From Candidatus Rickettsia kotlanii (GTDB taxonomy: Bacteria > Pseudomonadota > Alphaproteobacteria > Rickettsiales > Rickettsiaceae), in NCBI GenBank assembly GCA_030295365.1, contig AP027062.1, positions 144,001-208,000 of the forward strand: DNA of 64,000 nucleotides. The letters run 5' to 3'. Each line of letters begins with the position of its first letter. The first letter of the stretch is position 1. The position numbers were made by a program, and so were the translations under genes. The notes under the pieces are model-generated. The model was not told where the DNA came from and made no database searches. It was given only the letters and a program-made list of their open reading frames with translations. Shown in pieces: positions 50,890 to 60,601 of the stretch.

Positions 50890-51035
50890 TACTTAAAATC
50901 CTTCAAAGACCTTTATGTAAAGGTGGACTTCGTATATCTAAACTGAATTAGTATTAGACAGGGACGATGTCCTAGAAGTTAGTGGTAGTCCTAGGTTAAT
51001 ATTAAGCTCACGAACCAAGCAGCCAAGGACTAATA
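50890..51035 (-). ncRNA. ssrS: Candidate 6S RNA
   Basis: It lies directly downstream of zapA on the same strand, the place 6S RNA occupies in many proteobacteria. On the minus strand the ends AGTCCTT (near 51030) and AAGGATTT (near 50900) pair. Further in, GGTTCGT pairs with ACGAA-TCC, and the apex holds CCTAG/CTAGG and GGACATCGTCC hairpins, giving a rod with an internal bubble. There is no open frame. 6S binds RNA polymerase-sigma70. The assignment rests on synteny and hand folding. Confidence 0.55.
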
Positions 51036-51037
51036 TA

Positions 51038-51355
51038 TCACTTTTCCATTTTACGTGCAAGGTTTTCTAGGTAACCTGCTATAGTAGCTAAGGTTTCTGC
51101 GAATTTTTCTTCGTCAGGATGATTTTTTTGAAGACCATTTTTATTAAGTTTTTCTGTTAGACTAGTTATTTCAGCTTGCGCATTAAGTGATGCCATAACT
51201 AATAATAGCTCAAAAGAGGCTGTGGGACTACCAAGTTTAATTTCCGCTATTTTATCATTCAATTTATTCGCTAAAGATAGCAACTCTTCCTCATCTCCAT
51301 TATTACAATATAATTGAAAACTCTTGTTATTTAATGTTACCGTAACAATTGACAT
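51038..51355 (-). CDS. zapA: Cell division protein ZapA
   Basis: 105 residues. The N-terminal globular part VTVTLNNKSFQLYCNNGDEE matches ZapA, followed by the long helix with AEITSLTEKLNK. It cross-links FtsZ filaments. It starts 2 nt after the coiled-coil gene. Confidence 0.9.
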   Translation of the reverse strand: MSIVTVTLNNKSFQLYCNNGDEEELLSLANKLNDKIAEIKLGSPTASFELLLVMASLNAQAEITSLTEKLNKNGLQKNHPDEEKFAETLATIAGYLENLARKMEK

Positions 51356-51357
51356 AA

Positions 51358-51705
51358 TTATTTTTGCTGTTTTTTTATTTCTTCAAGTTCATTAATATAA
51401 ATGTTAATTTGATCTAGCATTATTATATAATTATCTTTTAATGCTTTATTTTCGTTTTGTAATTTTTGAACTTCACGTTGATTATTTACAAGCATACTCA
51501 ACAAATCATCGAGTTTATGTTCTACTTCTTCCATTAATTTCTTTAGACTGCTTACATAACTTGCTTCTAAAGGTAATTGGTACGTCGACCCTGTACTCGC
51601 ATCCTCACGTACATCTATGTACGCTGCAGTGCCGTGTTCCGTGTCTCCTTCAAATGCCTCTTTATTAGCTTCGTTCTGTAAGCAATCTAATATTTCATTA
51701 TCCAT
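51358..51705 (-). CDS. Short coiled-coil protein with an in-frame palindromic element
   Basis: 115 residues. After [13 protein letters not shown] an insert of about 38 residues ([20 protein letters not shown] then [15 protein letters not shown]) is encoded by a rickettsial palindromic element. The native sequence then resumes [20 protein letters not shown] as a continuous coiled coil to the end. Without the insert it is a ~77-residue coiled coil just upstream of zapA, as DUF4164/ZapB-like proteins often are. The frame is kept, so the host protein probably tolerates the insert. Confidence 0.75.
   Translation of the reverse strand: MDNEILDCLQNEANKEAFEGDTEHGTAAYIDVREDASTGSTYQLPLEASYVSSLKKLMEEVEHKLDDLLSMLVNNQREVQKLQNENKALKDNYIIMLDQINIYINELEEIKKQQK
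51556..51670 (-). repeat. Rickettsial palindromic element inside a coding sequence
   Basis: About 115 bp, translated in frame within the coiled-coil gene. It aligns along its length with 15802-15916 (tmRNA spacer), and in part with 58356-58440. An inner TACATAGATGTACGTGAGG region is palindromic. The peptide type EGDTEH...STYQLPLEA is the familiar RPE insert (probably RPE1). Confidence 0.85.
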
Positions 51706-51711
51706 TTTCGT

Positions 51712-52068
51712 TTAAGCGTTAATTATGAATGGATGACTTACCATAATAATTGATAACATTATAATAGATATCAGTACTAATTGTTTTTTACGTTTATAAT
51801 TTATCAATATCGTAGCTCTTTTATTATTTAATAATTTTTCGGTTTCGTTCTGTTGAGTAGCTTCTATCTGCTCTACATTTCTATCTTTTACATTAAGATA
51901 ATCCAAGTATAATTTTAAGTAACCTCTTACGTATATTTCTCCCGGTAAAACATCAAAATCACCTTCTTCTAAAGCTATTAAATATTTTTTTCTAATTTTT
52001 AAATCACTAGATACCTGATTTAAAGTTTTACCTGAATCTAACCTAATTTGCTTAAGCATTGACGACAT
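51712..52068 (-). CDS. Short RodZ-like protein (HTH plus membrane anchor)
   Basis: 118 residues: an HTH_25 domain (1-75; LKQIRLDSGKTLNQVSSDLK, IRKKYLIALEEGDFDVLPGE, IYVRGYLKLYLDYL) as in RodZ, a basic linker, and one membrane helix (about 96-113). The periplasmic DUF4115 part of full RodZ is absent. RodZ links MreB to the membrane in cell-shape control. It lies 4 nt after the glutamate dehydrogenase gene. Confidence 0.85.
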   Translation of the reverse strand: MSSMLKQIRLDSGKTLNQVSSDLKIRKKYLIALEEGDFDVLPGEIYVRGYLKLYLDYLNVKDRNVEQIEATQQNETEKLLNNKRATILINYKRKKQLVLISIIMLSIIMVSHPFIINA

Positions 52069-52071
52069 AAT

Positions 52072-55000
52072 TTATTCAAGTTTTTGTAAGAATATTTCAA
52101 ATTTCTTGTTTGCTAAAATAATTATATTTAAGTCTATAGTCTCTTGAGCTTTAATTTCTTTAATAAAATCAAGAAAATTTCTAACTAAGTTATTATTATT
52201 ATCAATCCATAAATCTAAATCAATAGTTGTTTTAGATTTATTAATTATTTTTATTAATAATCTACGTTGTTTGTCATATAAATCATCTTTTAGTGATTGA
52301 ATACCTAAGCGACGCCAAAATGAATCGTTCAATTGCCTATCACAAACTTTACGCAACCAATCAAGACTAAACATATCACTTATAACAAAATAAGCTTTTG
52401 CTATCTCTTTATTATTCCCTGAAGTCTGTTTTGTTACATATATAATGTCAAATACTGAAATTAAATTGTCAAATGTAGCGATAGTAGCAGCCAATGATTC
52501 CGCTACCCCGCTAGCGGTATAACAATTTAATTTTTCTTCAAATCTTATTTTAGTTTCTCCGACTAATAAAGTATCTACCGTTTTTCTTAAGTTTTGTGCA
52601 GGAACTCTAAACTCTTCTATAGTGTCACTAATATTAATAGGATGTTTTAAATTTTTAATAAACCATGAAATACCTCGACGCATTAATTTCGTTATTTCGG
52701 TAAACATGTCGATTTTTACATTGTAATCAATATTAGTAGGTAGCTTACTTATCGTTTCCCATATATCATCAAGATCAAAAATTTCACAAATAATGGTATA
52801 TGACCTTATTATATCACAAAGTGGAGCCCCAATCTCACGCTTTACAATACTAATAAGCGGTCCCCCAAGCTGATTCATTATTTTATTTATAGTAACAGTT
52901 TTAATAATCTCATGTTTAAGTGGATGAGATAAAATTTCATTACGAAACTTGTTTTGCATCATTTCAGGGAAATAATCTATAAGATATGCATCAAAATATT
53001 TATCATGGGAAAAAGTAGAATTAATTAACTCATGATAAGCAGATCTCTTACTATATGATAGCAATATGCAAAGCTCAGGACGAGTTAATACTTCACCGCT
53101 AATAGCTCTGCTATTCAATTCTTCTGCACTAGGCAAGAATTCATTTTCCCGCTCTAATACTTTTTCTTCTTCTAAAATATCTATAAATTGACTAAGTATA
53201 TTAACAGTTAAAGTAGGAGATAGTTGCATAATTGTTATTGCTTCGGTTTGCTTATAATTATCAAGTAATACTAACTCTTCAACTTGCTTTGTCATATCGT
53301 TTAGAAGTTTATTACGTTCTTCTAAAGTAATTTTTCCTGAGGTCATCGCACTACTTAAAGCAATCTTGATATTTACCTCATGATCGGAGCAATCAACACC
53401 TGCTGAATTATCAATAAAGTCAGCATTTATGCGCCCGCCTTTTTTAGCATATTCAACTCTACCTCTCTGTGATACCCCAACATTACCGCCTTCTGCTATA
53501 ACTTTTGCTCTAATTTCTTCACCATCACATCTAAGGTTATCATTTGCTTTATCACCGATTTCTAAATTATTTTCCGTTTTAGCTTTGATATAAGTGCCTA
53601 TTCCGCCATTCCACAATAAATCAACATCTGCTTTTAAAATAGCTTTAATTAATTCTTCCGGTGATAATTCATTATCATTTATATCAAGTAATTTTTTAAT
53701 TTCCGGCGATAATTTTATTAATTTACTGCTGCGTTCAAATACTTTGCCTCCTTTAGAAATAAGCTTAGAATCATAATCAGACCAATTAGAACCCTTTAAA
53801 TTAAATAAACGCAAACGCTCATTAAAACTTGATAAAGGATCAGGAGTAGGATCAATAAATATATGTTTATGATTAAAGGCAGCAACTAACTTAATAGCCT
53901 TTGATCCGAGCATACCGTTACCAAACACATCTCCCGACATATCTCCTATACCTACGACGGTAATAGGGTCTTTTTGGACATCGAACCCTAAAGTTTTAAA
54001 GTGATTAGTTACGGAAATCCAAACTCCTTTGGAAGTAATAGCCATTTTTTTATGATCGTAACCTGCAGAACCACCAGAAGCAAAAGCATCATCAAGCCAG
54101 TAATTATATTCTCTTGCCACACTATTAGCATAATCCGAAAATGAGGCTGTACCTTTATCGGCAGCAACCACTAAATAAGGATCTTCTTTATCATAAATAA
54201 TAACGTCTTTTGGATGTACTACTGTACCGTCAATGATATTATCAGTTATGTCTAATAAACCTCTAAGGAAATTCTTATAGCATTCTACCACTTTTTCCAT
54301 ATATTCATCACGAGTAAGCCCTTCCTCAGTAAAATGAACATAAAAGCCACCTTTAGCACCGACAGGGACAATAACGGAATTCTTAGTCATTTGTGCTTTC
54401 ATAAGCCCAAGGACCTCAAGCCTATAATCTTCTGCTCTATCCGACCATCTAAGCCCTCCGCGTGATACGGGACCACCTCTTAAATGAACAGCTTCAAAAT
54501 TTCTAGAATAAACAAATGTTTCGGCAAACGGAACAGGTTTAGGTAAACCCGGTACTTTTGAAGAATCAAACTTAAATGAAAAAATATGTTTATGTGGTTG
54601 ATAGTAATTTGTTCTAGTAATAGCATTAACTATACCAAGCATATTACGTAGTACTTTATCTTCACTACTCATCTCAACGGTTACTAAGTAATTATTTAGT
54701 TTGTCTTTGATTACGTCACAATTATTATCCGAATGTTTAGGGTTAAATTTTATATCAAATAGATTTACCAACATTTTTGTATATTCGGGATGTTTAAGTA
54801 ACGTTAACTGTACATAGCCTTTACCATAACTAAATCCCGTTTGATGTAAATATCTTGTTAAAGCTTTGACGAGTTTAACTTGCTTCCAATTAAAACCTGC
54901 AAGCACTATTAATTTACTTAAAGAATCATTAGCAAGCATCCCAAGTGCCATTTTGTCTAAAGCTTCTTCAACATTTATTTTTAATTCGGTAATATTATCC

Positions 55001-56823
55001 TTTACAGGTACAATAGAAGTTAAGATAAAATTATATATCCAACTTTCTTTGATTTCGAGAACCTCCTTAATTGCAAAAGTTTGTTCATCAATTGCTTTAA
55101 AACCTAAATTTTCTATTGGCGGCAATATATTAGAAAGTGCAAGTTTTACTTTTGGACTATATATTTTTAAGTAAAATTCCGTTTCATTTACAGAAACTAG
55201 ATTAAACATAGATTTTTGTAACTTACTTGCTTCCATTAGATATTCAATATCTACTAAAGCTATTTCCGGAGAAAATTTTTGCCGATAATCTGCCGAAAAA
55301 ACATTATCAAAAAGCTTTAAATGAATACCTGCCTGATATTCGCCAAAATTTTTAGAAAACTTAAAATAAAAATCTTCATTCCAACGTGTAGAGATACGAT
55401 CTAAATCTTGCTGTATCATTTCTGCTTCAAAATTTATTTTATGTTCCCCTTGTGCTTCAAGCATTACAAAAAGATAAGAAAAATTACCGGCTACTTCGGT
55501 GATATAGTTGGATAAAATTTTACTACCGAATTTTTCTGCTAAATAACAATCTATCATATTATGCATTTCAGCCGTTAAACGTTCTCGTGGCAGAAAAATT
55601 ATAATATTAAGAAAAGAACTAGACCAATCATATTGAATAAATAATTTAAGCTTCTTACTCATTATACTTGAGAGCATATGTAAACACATACAATATAAAT
55701 CGCCTTGATCAATTTGTATTAAAGCTTCTCTCGGTAATGACTCCATTAAAATTCTTAACTTATCGGCATTATAACCAGATAATGCAAAACCGGCTTTCTC
55801 AATTACAAAATTAAATTTTTGTCGTAGGATTGGAATATTACTTATTGAATGGTAATACATATTTGAATTATATATACCAAAAATTATACTTCCTGAAATA
55901 TATTCACCCGAAGAGTCAAATTTTTTCACTAAGATATAGTCGATTAAATTATCTGAATAGATAAGCGACGCACTATTTATTTTACCGAGTATTATTAATT
56001 GATTTTGATATAAAGGATTAGCAGAACATTTTATAATATCATCAATCTCGTCTTTTACTTCTTGCCATATTTTTGCTGCTCCTATTTCATTGCTTAATTT
56101 TAAAGATTTTACCTCAAAATCAAGAGTCCCTAATAAAACCAAATTATCGTTTTGTAACCAATTTAAGAATTCTTTAGCCTCTTTAAAATTTAATTTATAA
56201 TTATCAATTATATTTTTAGATAAATCTTGTAATTTTGTGAGTAATTGCGGTAAATGACTATAGCTTTGCTCTAACTTTTCTAATCTTTCATTTATAGCCT
56301 CGGTTAAAAATGTAGTAGTTTTATCATCAAAATTGCCTAAAATGGTTAAATGTAGTATTGATTCTGATTTTTCATCCGACACAGCATTTTCTAATATTTT
56401 TTCCAATTCTCCTGTACTATTTCGGACACAGTTTATTACCGGATGGAGTAAAAACTTAGTTTGCAAATTCATGTTTTTAAGCAGACATATGATAAAATCA
56501 ACAATATGTGGCTTATTATCAAGTAATATCAAGACATTTATTGCCGGATCATTTTCGATAACTGCCTTTGTTATTGCTATTTTTCTTGCTCTTGCTATCC
56601 TGTGCTTAAAAAACTTAAAGGCTTCATCTGCAAAATTTTGAAATAATTGTGCTCTATTCTCAAAATCATAATCTATCGGAATATAATTTAAAAACTTTTG
56701 AACAAAATCTATATATATGGAACTTGACTCACGTTCCTTGCTAAATTCTAGAATTTTAGTTTTATCATTCAGGATTTGACAATTTAAACGGCTAAAGTTT
56801 AAAGAGGTTGTTTTTGGGGTCAT
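52072..56823 (-). CDS. Large NAD-specific glutamate dehydrogenase (GDH-180 family)
   Basis: 1,583 residues, the expected size. The central catalytic part has RGGPVSRGGLRWSDRAEDYR, MKAQMTKNSVIVPVGAKGGF, DGTVVHPKDVIIYD and VVGIGDMSGDVFGNG (nucleotide-binding). The long N-terminal ACT-bearing region and C-terminal helical tail are the other family domains. It oxidises glutamate to 2-oxoglutarate with NAD+, feeding host-derived glutamate into the TCA cycle, a main rickettsial carbon route. It is intact despite its length. Confidence 0.97.
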   Translation of the reverse strand: MTPKTTSLNFSRLNCQILNDKTKILEFSKERESSSIYIDFVQKFLNYIPIDYDFENRAQLFQNFADEAFKFFKHRIARARKIAITKAVIENDPAINVLILLDNKPHIVDFIICLLKNMNLQTKFLLHPVINCVRNSTGELEKILENAVSDEKSESILHLTILGNFDDKTTTFLTEAINERLEKLEQSYSHLPQLLTKLQDLSKNIIDNYKLNFKEAKEFLNWLQNDNLVLLGTLDFEVKSLKLSNEIGAAKIWQEVKDEIDDIIKCSANPLYQNQLIILGKINSASLIYSDNLIDYILVKKFDSSGEYISGSIIFGIYNSNMYYHSISNIPILRQKFNFVIEKAGFALSGYNADKLRILMESLPREALIQIDQGDLYCMCLHMLSSIMSKKLKLFIQYDWSSSFLNIIIFLPRERLTAEMHNMIDCYLAEKFGSKILSNYITEVAGNFSYLFVMLEAQGEHKINFEAEMIQQDLDRISTRWNEDFYFKFSKNFGEYQAGIHLKLFDNVFSADYRQKFSPEIALVDIEYLMEASKLQKSMFNLVSVNETEFYLKIYSPKVKLALSNILPPIENLGFKAIDEQTFAIKEVLEIKESWIYNFILTSIVPVKDNITELKINVEEALDKMALGMLANDSLSKLIVLAGFNWKQVKLVKALTRYLHQTGFSYGKGYVQLTLLKHPEYTKMLVNLFDIKFNPKHSDNNCDVIKDKLNNYLVTVEMSSEDKVLRNMLGIVNAITRTNYYQPHKHIFSFKFDSSKVPGLPKPVPFAETFVYSRNFEAVHLRGGPVSRGGLRWSDRAEDYRLEVLGLMKAQMTKNSVIVPVGAKGGFYVHFTEEGLTRDEYMEKVVECYKNFLRGLLDITDNIIDGTVVHPKDVIIYDKEDPYLVVAADKGTASFSDYANSVAREYNYWLDDAFASGGSAGYDHKKMAITSKGVWISVTNHFKTLGFDVQKDPITVVGIGDMSGDVFGNGMLGSKAIKLVAAFNHKHIFIDPTPDPLSSFNERLRLFNLKGSNWSDYDSKLISKGGKVFERSSKLIKLSPEIKKLLDINDNELSPEELIKAILKADVDLLWNGGIGTYIKAKTENNLEIGDKANDNLRCDGEEIRAKVIAEGGNVGVSQRGRVEYAKKGGRINADFIDNSAGVDCSDHEVNIKIALSSAMTSGKITLEERNKLLNDMTKQVEELVLLDNYKQTEAITIMQLSPTLTVNILSQFIDILEEEKVLERENEFLPSAEELNSRAISGEVLTRPELCILLSYSKRSAYHELINSTFSHDKYFDAYLIDYFPEMMQNKFRNEILSHPLKHEIIKTVTINKIMNQLGGPLISIVKREIGAPLCDIIRSYTIICEIFDLDDIWETISKLPTNIDYNVKIDMFTEITKLMRRGISWFIKNLKHPINISDTIEEFRVPAQNLRKTVDTLLVGETKIRFEEKLNCYTASGVAESLAATIATFDNLISVFDIIYVTKQTSGNNKEIAKAYFVISDMFSLDWLRKVCDRQLNDSFWRRLGIQSLKDDLYDKQRRLLIKIINKSKTTIDLDLWIDNNNNLVRNFLDFIKEIKAQETIDLNIIILANKKFEIFLQKLE

Positions 56824-56904
56824 GATTTTCTTAAATAATAATATGATTATTTCTGTGGTTATTATATTATATAAAATAACTTAAGCAAGAGGCATAGAAA
56901 ATAA

Positions 56905-58242
56905 GTGGGAACAATATTTGCACAAAGCTCTGCATTCGGTAAAGCAGGCGTAGCGGTTTTTAGGATTTCTGGTCCTAAAAGTTTAGAGGCTTTACAGCTA
57001 CTTACCGGTAGAAAGGACTTTAAATCGAGATTAATGTATTATCAACAAATTACAGTCCCTGAAACTAAGGAGCTAATCGATAATGTTATGGTTGTTTATT
57101 TTAAGTCACCTGGTAGCTTTACCGGGGAAGACGTAGTCGAAATTCACACGCATGGCAGTAAAGCTATATCTATAATGCTGACAAATGCATTATTAAATAT
57201 AGCTGGTATTCGTTTGGCAGAAGCAGGAGAGTTTACCAAAAGAGCTTTTTTAAATAACAAATTTGATTTAACGGCAGCAGAGGGGATAGCCGATTTAATT
57301 AATGCCGAAACTATAATGCAGCATAAGCAAGCAATTAGACAAGTAAGCGGCAAACTTGAAGAATTATATAATAATTGGCGTAGTCAGCTTTTAAAAATTA
57401 TCTCGCTGCTTGAAGCTTATATAGATTTCCCGGATGAAGATATACCTGATACCGTCCTTAATGAAGTTACTAATACTCATACAATTCTTGTCAATACAAT
57501 ATCGGAATATCTTAATGATAATAGAAAAGGAGAATTACTACGAAGTGGTCTTAAGCTTGCAATTATCGGTCCGCCAAACGTTGGTAAGTCTAGCTTACTA
57601 AACTTCTTAATGCAGAGAGATATAGCAATTGTCTCAAATATTGCAGGAACTACTAGAGATATAATTGAGGGACATTTAGACATTGGCGGCTATCCTATTA
57701 TTTTACAGGATACAGCAGGTATAAGAGAAGAAAGTAGTGACATTATCGAGCAGGAAGGTATAAAACGAGCTATAAATTCAGCTAAAACAGCAGATATTAA
57801 GATTATAATGTTTGATGCCGAAACATTAGACTCCTATATAAATGAAGATATTATTAATTTAATTGATGAAAATACTATCACAATAATTAATAAAATCGAT
57901 TTAATCGAAGCTAGTAAAATCTTTTCTATTGAAAATAAATATAAATGCTTAAGAGTTTCAGTAAAAAATAATATTGCTCTTTCAAGTATATTAAAAAATA
58001 TTGAAAATATTGCCGAAAATATGGCAGGATTTACCGAAACTCCTTATATAACAAATCAGCGTCATCGTAACTATTTACAACAAGCTCTCTCACATTTAAC
58101 AGCTTTTAGCTTAGATAATGATTTAGTTCTAGCAACTGAAGATATTAGAATGACGGCACGCTGCATCGGTGCAATTACGGGTGTTATCAACGTAGAAGAA
58201 ATACTAGGCGAGATCTTTAAAAATTTCTGCATAGGTAAGTAA
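56905..58242 (+). CDS. mnmE: tRNA modification GTPase MnmE
   Basis: 445 residues with a GTG start. The N-terminal folate-binding domain is [20 protein letters not shown] ... EIHTHGS. The G domain has G1 GPPNVGKSS (222-230), G2/G3 GTTRDIIEG and DTAGIRE, and G4 INKIDL. The C-terminal CIGK carries the catalytic Cys442. With MnmG it adds the 5-carboxymethylaminomethyl group to wobble U34. Confidence 0.97.
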   Translation: MGTIFAQSSAFGKAGVAVFRISGPKSLEALQLLTGRKDFKSRLMYYQQITVPETKELIDNVMVVYFKSPGSFTGEDVVEIHTHGSKAISIMLTNALLNIAGIRLAEAGEFTKRAFLNNKFDLTAAEGIADLINAETIMQHKQAIRQVSGKLEELYNNWRSQLLKIISLLEAYIDFPDEDIPDTVLNEVTNTHTILVNTISEYLNDNRKGELLRSGLKLAIIGPPNVGKSSLLNFLMQRDIAIVSNIAGTTRDIIEGHLDIGGYPIILQDTAGIREESSDIIEQEGIKRAINSAKTADIKIIMFDAETLDSYINEDIINLIDENTITIINKIDLIEASKIFSIENKYKCLRVSVKNNIALSSILKNIENIAENMAGFTETPYITNQRHRNYLQQALSHLTAFSLDNDLVLATEDIRMTARCIGAITGVINVEEILGEIFKNFCIGK

Positions 58243-58300
58243 TATTGTATAGCTCGTTCTATGTCATTCTCGCAAGGTATTATTGCATGGACACCAAATC

Positions 58301-58508
58301 GTCATTGCAAGCAACTGCAAGGAGCGTGGCAACCTTATGAAACAGTAGATTTCTTGCATAACCTCTTTCTAAAGATAATTTATATGTCAATCCGGTACTC
58401 GCATCCGTTTCCTGTAAACTCTTCTTTTATAAGATAGGTTATGCAAGAAGTCTAGTACAAAATGCCTGAAATTGCCACGTCGATGCTATGTACCTCCTTG
58501 CAATGACG
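58301..58508. repeat. Dispersed ~98-bp repeat split by a palindromic element
   Basis: The outer ends GTCATTGCAAGCAACTGCAA and CTCCTTGCAATGACG are the two halves of the 4297-type repeat. The middle (58356-58440) carries a shortened RPE, complementary to the 51556 element (GGATGCGAGTACCGG, AATTATCTTTAGAAAG) and bounded by CATAACCT/AGGTTATG. This is insertion of one repeat into another. The rest of the ~400-bp mnmE-58642 spacer holds nothing else. Confidence 0.7.
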
Positions 58509-58641
58509 AAAAAATGAAACATTACAGCATAACAATCATCTTTCTCAAATCTTTCCATATATTAATTTATTTTAACTTTATCTTGACAAAAACATTAACA
58601 TACTTTAGAAACCACCTTTTATTAATTAAAAGAGTAACATT

Positions 58642-59925
58642 ATGGCATCTAATTCTCAATGCGTTATGCCTATGTTTGAAAATGAAATAGTAAGCAATTT
58701 ACCGGGTAATATAAGGCACATCATTCATAAATTAAGTGGTACTATATTTTCATCAGTATATAGTACTGTTGAGGGAGCTTTTAAAAAAGGTTATATAGTG
58801 GATAATGCACAGTGTAATTGGAAAAACATTGAACAATCTTTCAATGAGTCCCCAAATGATTTTTCAATACTACACCAAGAGTGCAACAATGGTTTAAATA
58901 CTCCAATAAATAATATTTTTATCGATGCTGAAAATAATCCTCATATACTTTTACAACAAGCCGTAACACCTCATCAAAACGGTACGGCTAGTATTCTTGG
59001 GCAACTTTATAAAGTAACGAATGATTATATGTTCTCTCAAGGCAATATTACCGAAACTAGCAGAGCTGATTTCTTAGGTTTAAATGAATGCACTACAGAA
59101 GAAGCTATGAGTGCTTTACAAAACTATAACGCTTATAAAGAAACTTTAATCCCTCGTGAATCGTTTATAAATACTCTTGAAAATACTCTAAATCACTTAG
59201 GTCTCTCTTTAGATAATGTATCTCCTACAGAAATAGGTAAAAATATTTTAGATCAACTCGGTAAAGCTTACACTGCCCCTACTACAGAAAGACCTAACGA
59301 TGATACAAATGACGGTGGATATAGCGGTGCTTATATAGCTGGAGTAGCATTAGGAACATTAGCTGTAGGTACTATCTTAGGGTATTGCATTAAATATGGA
59401 TGGGATTGGTATAAGGGAAGAAATATAAAAAATGAAAATTTAGATTTAGTAATGAAGAATAAAGAATTAGCATTTATAGAACTACTACATGAAAATTTTA
59501 AGAATAATGCAGTTATATTAGATGAAGTTATAAAAATTAATAATTTACATGATATTATAAAACTAGCAAAATCTATTAAGGAATATGAATTCTCAATACT
59601 ACCACTAACTAATTTAAATAATGAAATTGTAAAATTAAATTCCCCATCTGCTATAGCAATAAACTTAGATTCTGCAAGCGGAATATTGCACGAAATATGT
59701 AAGAGTCTTGGCGGTGATGATAGTTTTAAGACTATCAGTAATTTTGCACACTTAATAACAATTATACGAACAGCAAATCCTCAGTCTGCAGAATATAAAG
59801 AAAGCATTACAGAAATATTTGAGATATTTAACCATCGTTACACAGATATTGACTATCAAAATTGCAAAATGCCGTTATTAGCTGATGTATCATCACCATA
59901 CGACTTCTCAGGTATAGAAGTATAG
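58642..59925 (+). CDS. Orphan single-pass membrane protein
   Basis: 427 residues. There is no cleavable signal peptide. The N-terminal region (1-215) is Asn/Gln/Ser-rich and soluble, followed by a Thr/Asp/Gly linker (TTERPNDDTNDGGYSG). One Gly/Ala-rich membrane helix follows (about 228-250, AYIAGVALGTLAVGTILGYC), then a basic stop-transfer (KYGWDWYKGR) and a mostly helical C-terminal domain (260-427). No family is recognised. A perfect TTGACA lies at 58583. It is intact, although surrounded by repeats and remnants. Confidence 0.7.
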   Translation: MASNSQCVMPMFENEIVSNLPGNIRHIIHKLSGTIFSSVYSTVEGAFKKGYIVDNAQCNWKNIEQSFNESPNDFSILHQECNNGLNTPINNIFIDAENNPHILLQQAVTPHQNGTASILGQLYKVTNDYMFSQGNITETSRADFLGLNECTTEEAMSALQNYNAYKETLIPRESFINTLENTLNHLGLSLDNVSPTEIGKNILDQLGKAYTAPTTERPNDDTNDGGYSGAYIAGVALGTLAVGTILGYCIKYGWDWYKGRNIKNENLDLVMKNKELAFIELLHENFKNNAVILDEVIKINNLHDIIKLAKSIKEYEFSILPLTNLNNEIVKLNSPSAIAINLDSASGILHEICKSLGGDDSFKTISNFAHLITIIRTANPQSAEYKESITEIFEIFNHRYTDIDYQNCKMPLLADVSSPYDFSGIEV

Positions 59926-59954
59926 AACGTTGTTAGTACCATAACAAACCATCA

Positions 59955-59982
59955 TTGACTTTTTGAAAGTTATATATAAAAT
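59955..59982 (+). promoter_or_regulatory. Strong promoter with no obvious downstream gene
   Basis: TTGACT (59955-59960), 16 nt, then TAAAAT (59977-59982). Transcription would enter the 260-nt stretch to 60240 described in the next entry. Confidence 0.5.
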
Positions 59983-59984
59983 GA

Positions 59985-60240
59985 TGCTTAGGGTAGCAAA
60001 GTGCTCTTTCGGGGTGTTGAAACCTCTGCCAAAAGTAAGAACATGTCTCACAAAACTGATGCAATCCTTGACTTCACAGTCGGGATCATAGTAGTTGTGT
60101 CCAAGATTTAAAGCTTAAGCTTAGAACCTAGAGGCTATTATGGCTATCGTTGATGGTTTTCTTACTCCACCGCAACCACCAAGAGTTTATTTCTCTGCGG
60201 TGGTTGAAACTTGAGCAGTTTAAAGTTTAATCAATCGGGA
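59985..60240 (+). ncRNA. Candidate structured RNA or short-peptide leader
   Basis: More GC-rich than its surroundings, with local pairings CTTTCGGGGTG/CACC-like and a strong hairpin CCACCGCA/TGCGGTGG (about 60167-60207). Two short frames lie inside: one from 59982 (MMLRVAKCSFGVLKPLPK..., 36 codons) and one at 60140-60214 (MAIVDGFLTPPQPPRVYFSA..., preceded by AGAGG). No homologous family is recognised. It may be an sRNA, or the leader of the broken frame at 60247. Confidence 0.35.
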
Positions 60241-60246
60241 ACAAAT

Positions 60247-60408
60247 ATGTCTGGCCAAAATACTAAAACCATCGAAAGACAAAGACCTATGACAAAAAGC
60301 GATATCGAAAGAATAGAATAACGCTTAGCAGAATTAGAAAAAATATTTAGTAATGAATTTATAGCCTTGAAAATATCATCATCTCATTTTATTAACTACC
60401 TACTATAA
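60247..60408 (+). pseudogene. Small coiled-coil peptide with one nonsense codon
   Basis: MSGQNTKTIERQRPMTKSDI then ERIE, TAA, and in the same frame RLAELEKIFSNEFIALKISS to 60408. A CAA-to-TAA change would restore 53 residues. A GGGAAC ribosome-like site lies 5-10 nt upstream. The family is unknown. Confidence 0.4.
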
Positions 60409-60601
60409 AAATAAGCACTAAGATCATTATTAACCATTATGGTAAATAGTGCAGAAATAGCAAAAGATGGTAAGGTTCCTATACCAGTTTCATCATATTA
60501 ATGTAGAAAGGTAGATGCCTTAAAAGAAGGGAGAACATACATAATCACACCCGCCAATATTAGCATGATTATTCCTAGAATAATACTTACTATATTAAAT
60601 T

